Below, in pieces: positions 1 through 8,564 of a DNA stretch of 64,000 bases. A model generated the notes under the pieces. The model searched no databases, was not told the DNA's origin, and saw only the letters and a program-made list of their open reading frames with translations. This DNA comes from Faecalicatena orotica. GTDB lineage: Bacteria > Bacillota > Clostridia > Lachnospirales > Lachnospiraceae. Positions within the stretch are counted from its first letter, which is position 1. Every line of letters begins with the position of its first letter. The position numbers and the translations under genes are program-made. Location: positions 1 to 64,000 of the forward strand of contig NZ_QGDL01000018.1 in assembly GCF_003149245.1 (NCBI RefSeq). The letters run 5' to 3'.

Positions 1-690
1 AATATCATGCGTAAAATCCGGATGATCGTGATTTATACGGCGGACATAGCTCCGGGACAGACAAGGCCGAATCTGGATATTGGCTGTCTGCAGTTCCAGT
101 TGGAGGAGGCATTTCTGACGGAACTGGATTCCATGAAAATAGAAGACGGAATCAGACAGAAGCTTAACCGCGGGGAGCCTTTAACGGCGGAGGAACAGAT
201 GCAGTTTATCATACTTCCGCTGACGCACCAGGGGAAGGAAAAGAAAGAAGCGTGTATCCGGCGCTGCTTTGATTTGGCGAAACAGGTGGAGGACGAGCAG
301 GCGCAGGTATTTATACTTTCCGGTATACTGGTATTTGCAGATAAGGTGATAGATAACGAAGATTCTAAGGAAATGAGGGATTGGATTATGATGACAAAGG
401 TATCAAGATTATTTGAGGAAGAGAAGATCGAGTATGGGAAAAAAATGGCTGCGGAGGCAGCTGAAAAAGCGACTAAAGCTACGAAAGAGGCCGCTGAGAA
501 AGCAGCTAAGAGGGCCGCTAAGAAAGCAGCTAAGAGGGCGAAAGAGACCACCGAAAAAGCCGCGAAAGAAAATGAAACTGAGATTGTAAAAAGAATGCTG
601 GCTAATAATATTCCTCTGGAACAGGTGAAAGCGGTCGTGACTATTTTGACGGAGGATGAGATAAATAACCTGCAAAAGGAAATATTATAA
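1..690 (+). CDS. Rpn-like PD-(D/E)XK family protein, C-terminal part (5' end outside window)
   Basis: The frame is already open at base 1, and the first in-window ATG (base 7) has no ribosome binding site, so this is the 3' part of a longer gene. The start (VIYTADIAPGQ, then a segment like LDIGCLQFQLEE) resembles the region after the nuclease core of Rpn/PD-(D/E)XK 'transposase-like' proteins, which are multicopy in Lachnospiraceae. The catalytic motif would lie upstream and is not visible. Residues about 145-195 are a Lys/Ala/Glu-rich near-repeat predicted to form a long charged helix, followed by a short conserved tail (NNIPLEQVKAVV) often found at the end of this family. No operon partner is visible, and the next gene converges on it. 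Family assignment is from sequence memory and is moderately secure; function is unknown. Confidence 0.6.
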   Translation, partial: NIMRKIRMIVIYTADIAPGQTRPNLDIGCLQFQLEEAFLTELDSMKIEDGIRQKLNRGEPLTAEEQMQFIILPLTHQGKEKKEACIRRCFDLAKQVEDEQAQVFILSGILVFADKVIDNEDSKEMRDWIMMTKVSRLFEEEKIEYGKKMAAEAAEKATKATKEAAEKAAKRAAKKAAKRAKETTEKAAKENETEIVKRMLANNIPLEQVKAVVTILTEDEINNLQKEIL

Positions 691-696
691 AATAGA

Positions 697-712
697 GTTT
701 CGCCTGCGAAAC
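697..712. repeat. Short palindrome GTTTCGC-CT-GCGAAAC
   Basis: A perfect 7-bp inverted repeat with a 2-nt loop just after the stop codon at 690. The same core recurs with longer arms at 58925-58946. It may be a REP-like palindrome or a weak hairpin contributing to termination. Confidence 0.5.
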
Positions 713-721
713 ATAAAAGAC

Positions 722-769
722 AACCAAATGGCCGCATATCGTAGCTTCTGATATTGCGGCCATTTGGTT
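722..769. terminator. Bidirectional terminator between convergent genes
   Basis: Inverted repeat with 14-bp perfect arms (AACCAAATGGCCGC and its complement) plus an AT extension and a loop of about 11 nt. It lies between the stop of the rightward gene (690) and the stop of the leftward flavoenzyme (775), so it can serve both. Confidence 0.75.
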
Positions 770-774
770 ATTAG

Positions 775-3700
775 TTACAGCTCTAATTTTTTCTTTAATT
801 CGTTTGCAACTTCATAGGCACTGAATTTCATTGGAATGATATAATTGTCTTCCTTTCCATGAAGGGGTGTCCAGACCTGTGCATAGAAGGGATTCTTTTT
901 TGCAATATCACCATAGTGCCATGTATATGCCAGACATTCCGGGCACCAGTGCCCCCCGTGCAATACTGCATTCACAGACATCTCGAATATATGCCCGTCT
1001 GCACATTTCCATTTGACCGGTGTGTAGATATCCTCCGGTGTTTTTTCTGCCAGGCACTCTCCGCCGCGGAATGCGGCCGCTTTCCGGAGGTCTTCCAGTG
1101 TCAGGTTTTCTATTCCTTTCTCTTCATCATATCCGTGGTCCAGATAAGCCGGTTCTTCGTCTGGGTGGAAAAGTTCTACATCATCCCAGCTCTTAACTGC
1201 CGCACGCTTTTCTTTGGAACCATAGAATGCTTTGATCCAATCTTCATCATTATGTTCCAGTGCATAATAGAGTCCGCCCTCTTTCTGTCCGATTTCCTTA
1301 TTATGAGCTTTCATCTGTTCAGCTGTAGGGAACATCGCGGCAATCATTGGATTTGCTTTCATTCTGCGCATTTCTTCACGGACGCCGTTCCAATATTGTT
1401 CACCCGGAATACAGCGGAAGTGAAGGATATCATCCAAAATGTGGCTGTCCGAAAAGTAGTGTCCGTGGAAATTATAGAATGGTACTGCATCTGCATCAAA
1501 CAGATCTTTGACACTGATGCCGAATGCCTCTAAGTTAATATCCATGAGTTCCCACATTGTCAGACGATACTCAGGCCCACTGCTTAAATTGTAACCTTTT
1601 CGCCAGAAAGTTTCCGGTACCCAGTCCTCACAGATATTGGCCATGCAAATTCCTGATTCAATTGATGTGCTCCACTCTAACACATTGTTAACCGGCTGGT
1701 GGAAAATAATAGGCTCTTCCCCGCTGCCTTCTGTACTTGGATGCTGTCCTGTTTGGCGAATGGATACCCAGTACTTCAGCCCTGATTCAAACACTGCCAG
1801 CTCGGAAAATACCTTTGATATTGCATAATAATCGAAGATGGACGGATTAACCGGATCACCAACTCTTCCCCAGTGAATCGGATAGGTCCGCGCTCCTGTC
1901 TCTGCAACGGTACCTATATATACAAAATGCACTTTGTCCGGATCTGGTTGTTCTTTTATCGCTTTAATGATATTCATAGTGGAGCCCATATTCGTATAAA
2001 GCGTCTGTTCCGGGTATTTATCTGCTGCCGGAGATACCATCGCACCAATATGGAGCACATAATCAGAACCATCTACCAGTCTTTTAATATCCTCATAATT
2101 TGCCAGATCTCCCCAGATAACTTCCAGATTCGGGTCTGCAAATTTTTTCATCTTTTCCTTATTAACTGCGGACGGTCTTGCAAAAGCTTTCACTTTAAAC
2201 CGATTTCCCCGGCTTAAAAGCTGTTTCAGTGTTTCCTGCCCCATTGTACCTGTAACGCCTGTTACTGCAATTACCTTTTTAGGTTTACTTACGTCGGAAT
2301 GTACTGCCGGATCGTCAAATGTGAGTGCCGCATCAAAGGCCTCCCGGGTAGCATTTAACGCTCTTCTTGCCATGCCCGCATCACCGATTACCATATAACC
2401 TGCACCGATTTCTCTTGCAGCCTCTTCCAGTTCCTTTCCGCAGCGGGATTTAGAGCCAATTGCGAGAACTGCATAGTCACAGGGATATTCCACGGTCTCT
2501 CCGTCTTTCTGGCCAATCACTCTCCCCGATTCAATGGCTGTAACGGTCACTTCTGTAACTGCATGTATCCCCAGTGCGGCGATACTCTCCGTAACACAGA
2601 ATTTCCTTGCCATACCCAGATCCGCACAATATTCCTTCAACATTTCAAGAGCCGTAACCTGACATCCTTTTTCTGCCAGATATTCAGCCGCTTCCATACC
2701 GACCATACCTCCGCCGATAATAACCACACTGCCTTTCACTTTTGCAGTGCCGTTCAGCACATCATGGGCATTGACAACAAATGGCTGTTCAACACCCGGT
2801 ATTTGGGGAATGAGTGGTTCTGCTCCAATTGCATTAAATACCGTGTGTGGTTTAATTTCTTTGATTAAATCGGCAGTGACTTTTGTATGGAGCCTGATTT
2901 CAGCGCCAAGTTTTCGCGCTTTTTCACCCATATGGATTACTTCTGCCTTCATTTCTGCCTTGCGCGGTGCTTCTCCTGCTGTCAGGAATTGTCCGCCGAG
3001 TCTGTCGGATGCTTCACACACGATTGCATGATGTCCGCGCTGCTTCAGGACAATTGCCGCTTCCAGCCCCGCAATACCTCCACCGGCAATAAGAACCGTC
3101 TGCGGATTATCTGTCTTTTCAATCCGGCAGGTCAGTTCTCTTCCAAGAGCAGGATTTCTCAGGCAGGTGACCTGTGGACACTCCGTATCTGCAAACCCGT
3201 CCAGACACCCCTGGTCACACCCGACACAGTAATCAATATCGTCCACATTTCCTGCTTTTGCCTTGTTCATAAATTCCGGGTCAACATATTGGGCGCGCCC
3301 AAGGACAACCATATCCACCTTATCTTCTTCCAGATATTTCTCTGCAAGCTCTGGTGTATTGATACGCCCTACACCAATCGTAAGCATACCGGTCTCTTTA
3401 CGGATGCGCGCGGCGTTTTCAATATTAAAGCCTTGTGGAATGTCAATCGGAGGTACTTCGTATTTATTTGCAGGAGTAATAATATTACCACGGGAGACAT
3501 CCAGCACGTCCACGCCTGCTTCTTTTGCCATTTTACAGAATGCAATCGTATCCTCAATCGTCATTCCGTTTTCCAGATAATCATCATGGGCATCTATCCT
3601 CATAAAAAGCGGCATATCCTCCGGCATATTTTCCCGGATTGCACGAATACATTCCAGTGGAAACTTTGCACGATTTTCAAGACTGCCGCCATATTCATCC

Positions 3701-4245
3701 GTCCTGTGGTTCAGGCCGCCGGAAAGGAAGGAATGCGGCAGATAGTTATGTGCACAATGAAATTCTAAGCAGTCAAACCCCGCTTGTACTGCACGCTTTG
3801 CAGCCTTCCCGTAACATGCAATAACCTCCTGTATCTGTTCGACCGTAATTCTCGGAAGTGTAATTCCCGGTCCCATCGGTGTATCACTGGCCATAAGAAT
3901 CTGGGCAGTTTGATCCATTCCCACGGCAAGACTTCCCTGCCAAAGCTGGACGCCTGCTTTTCCGCCTTCTGCGTGAATTGCATCCGTCAGTTCTTTCATC
4001 CCCGGAATGTACATATCCTCGCTCAGAGAAAGAAACTGCCTCGGAGCACTCGGCGTATGTACACTGGAAACTTCTACAATATTCAGTCCGCTGCCCCCTC
4101 TGGCACGGAGTCTGTGGTATTCAATAAGTGTCGGTGTTACAAAACTGGCCTTTCCAGAAAATTTGGTTCCCATCGCCGGCATAATCCCACGATTTCTAAG
4201 CTCCATGCCGCGAATTTTAATCGGTGTAAATAGTTTTTGAAACAT
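775..4245 (-). CDS. Fused flavoenzyme: OYE-type FMN domain, FAD/NAD domain and C-terminal SDR
   Basis: A 1156-residue protein with three enzyme modules. Residues 1-335 are an old-yellow-enzyme TIM barrel (for example RTDEYGGSLENR near 181). Residues 340-361 carry Cys340, Cys343, Cys347 and Cys356/361, matching the 4Fe-4S site of 2,4-dienoyl-CoA reductase/BaiCD-type enzymes. Residues 383-650 hold FAD and NAD(P) Rossmann motifs (AGGGIAGLEAA near 388; GGGMVGMEAA near 511). Typical BaiCD/BaiH-like proteins stop about here. This one continues with an extended SDR (TGVTGTMG at 662; YxxxK at Tyr807/Lys811) and a C-terminal segment with a possible zinc knuckle (CADGH...CPEC). It should reduce an activated C=C bond and also oxidise or reduce an alcohol or ketone; steroid-, bile-acid- or enone-like substrates are an inference. 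The start has AGGAGG 9 nt upstream. It diverges from a MerR regulator, probably its controller. Confidence 0.85.
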   Translation of the reverse strand: MFQKLFTPIKIRGMELRNRGIMPAMGTKFSGKASFVTPTLIEYHRLRARGGSGLNIVEVSSVHTPSAPRQFLSLSEDMYIPGMKELTDAIHAEGGKAGVQLWQGSLAVGMDQTAQILMASDTPMGPGITLPRITVEQIQEVIACYGKAAKRAVQAGFDCLEFHCAHNYLPHSFLSGGLNHRTDEYGGSLENRAKFPLECIRAIRENMPEDMPLFMRIDAHDDYLENGMTIEDTIAFCKMAKEAGVDVLDVSRGNIITPANKYEVPPIDIPQGFNIENAARIRKETGMLTIGVGRINTPELAEKYLEEDKVDMVVLGRAQYVDPEFMNKAKAGNVDDIDYCVGCDQGCLDGFADTECPQVTCLRNPALGRELTCRIEKTDNPQTVLIAGGGIAGLEAAIVLKQRGHHAIVCEASDRLGGQFLTAGEAPRKAEMKAEVIHMGEKARKLGAEIRLHTKVTADLIKEIKPHTVFNAIGAEPLIPQIPGVEQPFVVNAHDVLNGTAKVKGSVVIIGGGMVGMEAAEYLAEKGCQVTALEMLKEYCADLGMARKFCVTESIAALGIHAVTEVTVTAIESGRVIGQKDGETVEYPCDYAVLAIGSKSRCGKELEEAAREIGAGYMVIGDAGMARRALNATREAFDAALTFDDPAVHSDVSKPKKVIAVTGVTGTMGQETLKQLLSRGNRFKVKAFARPSAVNKEKMKKFADPNLEVIWGDLANYEDIKRLVDGSDYVLHIGAMVSPAADKYPEQTLYTNMGSTMNIIKAIKEQPDPDKVHFVYIGTVAETGARTYPIHWGRVGDPVNPSIFDYYAISKVFSELAVFESGLKYWVSIRQTGQHPSTEGSGEEPIIFHQPVNNVLEWSTSIESGICMANICEDWVPETFWRKGYNLSSGPEYRLTMWELMDINLEAFGISVKDLFDADAVPFYNFHGHYFSDSHILDDILHFRCIPGEQYWNGVREEMRRMKANPMIAAMFPTAEQMKAHNKEIGQKEGGLYYALEHNDEDWIKAFYGSKEKRAAVKSWDDVELFHPDEEPAYLDHGYDEEKGIENLTLEDLRKAAAFRGGECLAEKTPEDIYTPVKWKCADGHIFEMSVNAVLHGGHWCPECLAYTWHYGDIAKKNPFYAQVWTPLHGKEDNYIIPMKFSAYEVANELKKKLEL

Positions 4246-4289
4246 AAGTATCCTCCTTTTTCATTCTCGTATCTACATTTCTATACTTA

Positions 4290-4320
4290 ACTATATACCG
4301 TTCACTATATGTACAGTCAA
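4290..4320 (-). promoter_or_regulatory. MerR-type promoter with 19-bp spacer for the flavoenzyme gene
   Basis: On the minus strand, TTGACT (4315-4320) and TATAGT (4290-4295) are separated by exactly 19 bp (4296-4314), the over-long spacer typical of MerR-activated promoters. An imperfect dyad (ACTGTACATA...GGTATATAGT) spans it. It lies between the flavoenzyme gene and the divergent MerR gene. Confidence 0.65.
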
Positions 4321-4382
4321 TTATCGGCTATAATATATTCATTTTCCATACAGTTATATGTACGCTTTTAAGGAGATGTGGT

Positions 4383-5396
4383 ATGAAACTAAAAGAAATA
4401 TGTAAAAAAACAGGGATTTCCAAAAGAAATGTACACTTTTATATTAAAGAAGGAATTCTGAACCCGTCTGTGAATCCTGATAACGGTTACTATGAATTTT
4501 CCGAAGGGGATTATCAAAAATTAGTTTTTGTCCGTCAGATGCGAAATGCAGGTCTCTCTTTGTCCAATATCCGTTCCCTGATTCATACTCCCCTGACAGC
4601 AAGCCACTATCTGAATCAATATGTAAATCAATTAAAACAGGAACAGCGCCACATCGAACAAACCTTAATCAGTTTAAACCATATTTTATCCGAATTGCCT
4701 ATTCATCCGGATTTTCCGGCTCTATACAGTCTGTGTATAGAATCCGGAATCCCGGAAAAGCCAAAGGATCTCGCCGCAGAGGATATGAATGACTATCGTA
4801 ATATTACAACAATAAACCGCTATTTGTGGGCAGCTTTTCTTCCTCAAACAAAGTTTACCGATTATCAGGAATTTCTCTGGGCCAAAGTAAACCGTCTCAC
4901 TTTAGAGCATCCGACGGAGGATTATCAACGCCTCCGCAACTTTTTGAACAACCTGCCTTCGGCACAATTTGACCAGCTTTTCTCACAGCAGTCAGAAAGA
5001 TATTCTTATATATCTTCACTAAAACCAGACGAATACAAGGACTGCTCAAGAGAAATGATTGTTTATTTAAAAGAGGGGATTAAAAATCCCCGGAATGTTC
5101 AGTTCTGGAAACAATATTATGCTGATTTTTTCTATCCGACAGTGATGCTCCATGATTCCGAATTCAGCCGGATTATTATGGAACTCAGCCCATTTTACAG
5201 AGAATATGTGTTTAATATTGGCAATGTATGTAAAATGACATATCAGTATTTATTGTCAGACGAGGGGAGCGATTTATACCGGCAGCTTAAAAATACCTAC
5301 GGAGATAACCTTCAATTAGAAACCGCAAATCACGGGATGTTAGAGGGTTTGGTCAATCTCTCAGATTTCTCTGAGCAAATGATATTAAGCGATTGA
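4383..5396 (+). CDS. MerR-family transcriptional regulator
   Basis: 337 residues. The first 70 form a MerR winged helix (LKEICKKTGISKRNVHFYIK, then an NPDNGYYEFSEGD wing), followed by the coiled dimerisation helix (about 75-115) and a long, unrecognised C-terminal effector domain of about 200 residues, much larger than metal-sensing MerR proteins. This suggests an organic ligand. The start follows AAGGAGATGTGGT. It is divergent from the OYE-SDR flavoenzyme, whose promoter has the 19-bp spacing MerR proteins act on, so it most likely activates that gene in response to the enzyme's substrate. A TATAAT at 4329-4334 is a likely -10 for this gene, without a good -35. Confidence 0.85.
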   Translation: MKLKEICKKTGISKRNVHFYIKEGILNPSVNPDNGYYEFSEGDYQKLVFVRQMRNAGLSLSNIRSLIHTPLTASHYLNQYVNQLKQEQRHIEQTLISLNHILSELPIHPDFPALYSLCIESGIPEKPKDLAAEDMNDYRNITTINRYLWAAFLPQTKFTDYQEFLWAKVNRLTLEHPTEDYQRLRNFLNNLPSAQFDQLFSQQSERYSYISSLKPDEYKDCSREMIVYLKEGIKNPRNVQFWKQYYADFFYPTVMLHDSEFSRIIMELSPFYREYVFNIGNVCKMTYQYLLSDEGSDLYRQLKNTYGDNLQLETANHGMLEGLVNLSDFSEQMILSD

Positions 5397-5437
5397 TCTT
5401 TAAAACATTGCTCGTCGGCTTCTACTTTCTTGTTTCA

Positions 5438-6388
5438 TTATCTTACATGATATAATTTTTTCCGGTCTTCCAGATACTGTTTCTTCTCCTGAATCTCTTT
5501 TTGCAATTCCTCTATCTCTTTATTATATACAGTATTCTCTTCCAGATGTAGAATTAGCTGGTCTTGTTTTTCTATAATTTCCTCTTGTATTTGAGCGGGT
5601 GTTACTTTCATCAGCTCAAAACTATATGTTACCTCCTGCTTAATGCGGTCCAGATTATCGGCCGTTTCCTGCTGGATACGTTCCATTTCTTCTTTAATTT
5701 CCTGCAGTCTCTGATTGATACGGTCAGTCCGGTAGATGACATCCGGATACGCATCCGCAATTCTCTTGTAGAAAATCGATTTATTGCTCATAAGAAGCTT
5801 AATTTCTTTGCTTATACTCTCCGTATTGTCAGCTTCACTATTTTCTACGCTGCTTTTCACAAACTTCATGACAAAATGAGAGGTCAGATAATCTGCAGAC
5901 ATAACAAGTATAATTATAATGGTCAGCGTATATAGGCCTCTCACTGGAATCCGGTCAAACAGGGAATACATAATTGGATTGATTACCTCAATCACCAATG
6001 TGCCCCCGATTCCAAACAGAATCAGATTCCCAATCCAGATACGTCCATGAAGATTCATTGGTTTTGTACTATAATCCCACCATCTGGCATGAAACCTCTT
6101 TTCCAGATAATAACTGACTGCATATTCCAAAATCCCGCAGCCAATAAAGGAAATACTGAATGTTGTTCCAACAGATGACTCCACACCAGATAATATACTT
6201 ACCATTACTGTAATAAAAACAATACCAGAACCATAAATTGGACAATAGGGGCCAATTAAAAACCCCCGATTTATAAAATGATGATATTGTATGTATTTAA
6301 GAACCACTTCCATACACCAGCCTAATATTGAAAATACAAAAAATAATAAAATTAAGTAACAGATTTGCTGTAAAAATAAATATTCCAT
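5438..6388 (-). CDS. PF06541-type ('putative ABC transporter permease') membrane protein with coiled-coil tail
   Basis: About 316 residues from the ATG at 6388; a TTG two codons upstream (6394) is an alternative start. The N-terminal half has four to five hydrophobic segments with motifs of the PF06541 family (FSILGWCMEV near 21, NRGFLIGPYCPIYG near 42, WWDYS near 106), a family common in Clostridia whose function is not established. From about 200 to the end it is a charged coiled coil (RLQEIKEEMERIQQET...). No transporter ATPase is adjacent. It appears to be a single-gene unit with its own promoter (6441-6469). The cytoplasmic coiled coil suggests a scaffold or complex partner, which is inference. 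Confidence 0.75.
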   Translation of the reverse strand: MEYLFLQQICYLILLFFVFSILGWCMEVVLKYIQYHHFINRGFLIGPYCPIYGSGIVFITVMVSILSGVESSVGTTFSISFIGCGILEYAVSYYLEKRFHARWWDYSTKPMNLHGRIWIGNLILFGIGGTLVIEVINPIMYSLFDRIPVRGLYTLTIIIILVMSADYLTSHFVMKFVKSSVENSEADNTESISKEIKLLMSNKSIFYKRIADAYPDVIYRTDRINQRLQEIKEEMERIQQETADNLDRIKQEVTYSFELMKVTPAQIQEEIIEKQDQLILHLEENTVYNKEIEELQKEIQEKKQYLEDRKKLYHVR

Positions 6389-6440
6389 TATCAATTTATC
6401 CCTTCTCTTATGGTGTGTACGATAGTGCTATTTTACTTCC

Positions 6441-6469
6441 ATTGTCTCCTATACAGATAATATTGTCAA
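6441..6469 (-). promoter_or_regulatory. Sigma-A-type promoter for the PF06541 gene
   Basis: Minus-strand TTGACA (6464-6469), 17-bp spacer, GACAAT (6441-6446), about 50 nt upstream of the ATG at 6388. Confidence 0.55.
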
Positions 6470-6484
6470 CGTAATCATCTGCTC

Positions 6485-7759
6485 TTAATATGGGAAAATG
6501 GTATCCAGGCTAAAAATTCTATCCTTAAGACTCACTACAATATTCCCGCCATATTTCTCTACCACATGCCGGATACTTTTGAGTCCGAATCCGTGATAAT
6601 TAGCATCGCCTTTTGTACTCAGCGGAAGTCCGTTCTGAAAACGCAGCTCTTCTTCACAGTAATTTTCTATATGTATCCCCAGCACGTCCTTCCTTGCATA
6701 GCCGATCAGGCTGATAACTCTCTTTTCATCGGGTAGGTTTCTGGCACATTCTATGGCATTGTCAAGGGCATTGCCGAAAATAGCCGCGATATCGCCGGGG
6801 CTGATGTGCTCCAATTTTGTTCCGTCTACCATATAGGAAAACTTGATATGATATCTCTCACACAGCAGATTTTTCTCAGATAAAATGATATCGAGCGGTC
6901 TGCAGCCTGTCTTTGCCAGTCCGTCATATATATCCACTGCCTGCCGGATTTCCTCCAGTTGGGACTTGTCTGTATTTTCTTTACTCTCTAACTCTAAGAT
7001 ACGATGTTTCAAATCATGACACTTCATATTAATGATTTCTACTGTCTGGCGGGACAGGTTATATTGCTTTTCATTTTCTTTCAGCAGTTGTTCCAAAGCT
7101 GCTTTTTCCTCACCCAGCCGGAACTGTTCTAAAAATCCAAACTGTACGAACAGGCTTAAGATACAACAGAATACAAACGGTGCGCGGCAGACTACCATCA
7201 AATCCAGTCCTTCTTTGATCAGCCTGTCCTGCAGAACCCAGCACACAATTAAAGCCATAAAGGTCATTGCCAGAATTTTTTTCCTGTCCGTGCTGATGTC
7301 CGGAAGATTCTCGATTCTTTTGACACAGCAAAAATAACAAACAAGATAGACGATTCCGAAGACGAGGAACATTTCCCATGAGACCATCTGGAATGTAGTT
7401 CCAATCAATCCACAGAATATGACATTCAGGTTATTTGCAAGATTCTGCACTGTAAATGCCCCTATAGTGCAGAACAAAATATCTGCAAAAGAACGCTTAA
7501 AACACAAGAACATATAGAGCAGTAAAAACAACAGAATCAGTATGGTCCGGAATCCGGTATAATACTGCATTATGAAAGAAGGCCCTAACACAGAAAACAG
7601 ATAAAAAAGCACACCGCCGCCCGCCAAACGCAATATAAAATGCTTTCTTTTTTCCATATGGCAGAAAAAGAGAAACTCCGCCAGCAATAACTGCAGAATA
7701 AAGCAGGTGATATTGATGAGATGTTCTGAGTTTATTCCTAACACCTGTAAAATAAACAT
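6485..7759 (-). CDS. GHKL-domain sensor histidine kinase (AgrC-like)
   Basis: 424 residues. The N-terminal ~215 residues contain about six membrane helices with no large extracellular domain, as in AgrC/BlpH-type peptide sensors. A coiled linker leads to the phosphoacceptor box CHDLKHRI (about 253), then an N-box (AIFGNALDNAIECA, about 335) and a G-box region (GFGLKSIRHVVEKYGG, about 393). It follows the LytTR regulator with a 2-bp gap; its ribosome binding site GGAGG is formed by the last codons of that gene, so they are translationally linked. The ligand is unknown, and no obvious AgrD/AgrB-like peptide or processing gene is adjacent. Confidence 0.85.
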   Translation of the reverse strand: MFILQVLGINSEHLINITCFILQLLLAEFLFFCHMEKRKHFILRLAGGGVLFYLFSVLGPSFIMQYYTGFRTILILLFLLLYMFLCFKRSFADILFCTIGAFTVQNLANNLNVIFCGLIGTTFQMVSWEMFLVFGIVYLVCYFCCVKRIENLPDISTDRKKILAMTFMALIVCWVLQDRLIKEGLDLMVVCRAPFVFCCILSLFVQFGFLEQFRLGEEKAALEQLLKENEKQYNLSRQTVEIINMKCHDLKHRILELESKENTDKSQLEEIRQAVDIYDGLAKTGCRPLDIILSEKNLLCERYHIKFSYMVDGTKLEHISPGDIAAIFGNALDNAIECARNLPDEKRVISLIGYARKDVLGIHIENYCEEELRFQNGLPLSTKGDANYHGFGLKSIRHVVEKYGGNIVVSLKDRIFSLDTIFPY

Positions 7760-7761
7760 GT

Positions 7762-8472
7762 TTAATATCCTCCTCTGTTTATATAGGTTGTCATCTTGTC
7801 AAGAAAGGATTTCTTATAGGTACGTGAGATTCTAAGCTCTACATCATTTACTTTCACAAATTCACTCCGAAAGCAGGTGATACAGCCCATGTTCACACAA
7901 TAAGATTTACTGCAGCAGCTAAACCTGTCCTCAGGCAGTTTTTCCATAAAATCTGACATAGTACTCCGGATTTTAAATTCTCCGCGTTCTGTATGCAGGA
8001 ACAAATAATGCTTATAACTTTCAATGTATAAAATTTCATCCACATCCAGCTTCATGTTCCCCTCGTCGGCAGGAATAAATATATATTTACTCTGCTGCCG
8101 ATCACAGATACGGATGACTTTGTCCAGCTTCAGTGAAAAATTAAAATATCCAACCGGCTTCACCATGAAATCCAGCGCCTGTACTTCATACCCGTTAATT
8201 GCATACTGTGCCATGTTTGTAATAAAGATCAGGCATACGTGCATGTCCATCATGCGCAGTTTTCTGGCTGCGTCCAGCCCATTCAGATGAGGCATCTCGA
8301 TATCCATTAAAATCAGGTCATAGCAGGCTTTATACTCGCTGATAAATTCCAGGCCATCCCTGAAATACTCCGTCGTGATTTTTCTCTTTTTTTCCTTTTG
8401 ATAGCGTCCGATATAGTCCTCTAACATATCCACACTATTTTTATCATCTTCCACAATGGCAATCCGAATCAT
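7762..8472 (-). CDS. LytTR-family response regulator (AgrA-like)
   Basis: 236 residues. A receiver domain at 1-120 has acidic pocket ED(9-10), phosphoacceptor Asp57 (LILMDIEMPHLNG) and Lys in DFMVKPV. A LytTR DNA-binding domain follows (about 135-235; IESYKHYLFLHT, DRFSCCSKSYCVNMGCI). It starts at an ATG with GGAGGGG upstream and is first in a two-gene unit with the GHKL kinase. LytTR proteins bind pairs of short direct repeats. Short CAAAAAT repeats lie in the GH3/esterase intergenic region, but I cannot show that they are its sites. Confidence 0.88.
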   Translation of the reverse strand: MIRIAIVEDDKNSVDMLEDYIGRYQKEKKRKITTEYFRDGLEFISEYKACYDLILMDIEMPHLNGLDAARKLRMMDMHVCLIFITNMAQYAINGYEVQALDFMVKPVGYFNFSLKLDKVIRICDRQQSKYIFIPADEGNMKLDVDEILYIESYKHYLFLHTERGEFKIRSTMSDFMEKLPEDRFSCCSKSYCVNMGCITCFRSEFVKVNDVELRISRTYKKSFLDKMTTYINRGGY

Positions 8473-8509
8473 ATTCCCCTCCAGGCCGTAACATTGTTAA
8501 ATCAGGAAA

Positions 8510-8539
8510 TGTCAGGGCTCCAAAACCGGAACCCTGACA
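8510..8539 (-). terminator. Hairpin after the small membrane protein gene
   Basis: GTCAGGG-TTCC / GGA-GCCCTGAC stem around a short GGTTTT loop in the 92-bp gap between the gene ending at 8565 and the LytTR gene starting at 8472. The following T-run is weak (ATTTCC), so it may attenuate rather than end transcription. Confidence 0.45.
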
Positions 8540-8564
8540 CCATTGTACCATATCTTTCTGACGA

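Noticed and set aside
33-737. A 234-aa minus-strand frame across the Rpn-like gene
   Set aside because: It mirrors the Lys/Ala repeat as a Ser/Ala/Phe repeat, runs through the terminator and has no ribosome binding site.
859-4240. Several long plus-strand open frames inside the flavoenzyme gene
   Set aside because: They lie opposite a gene with clear domains, lack ribosome binding sites and have shadow-like, Phe/His/Cys-rich composition.
775-4245. A bile-acid (bai) operon
   Set aside because: Only the OYE/FAD part resembles BaiCD/BaiH; no other bai gene is present and the protein carries an extra SDR, so only a loose chemical analogy is claimed.
5438-6388. A true ABC transporter permease as the family name suggests
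   Set aside because: No ATPase or binding protein is nearby and the C-terminal coiled coil is not a permease feature.
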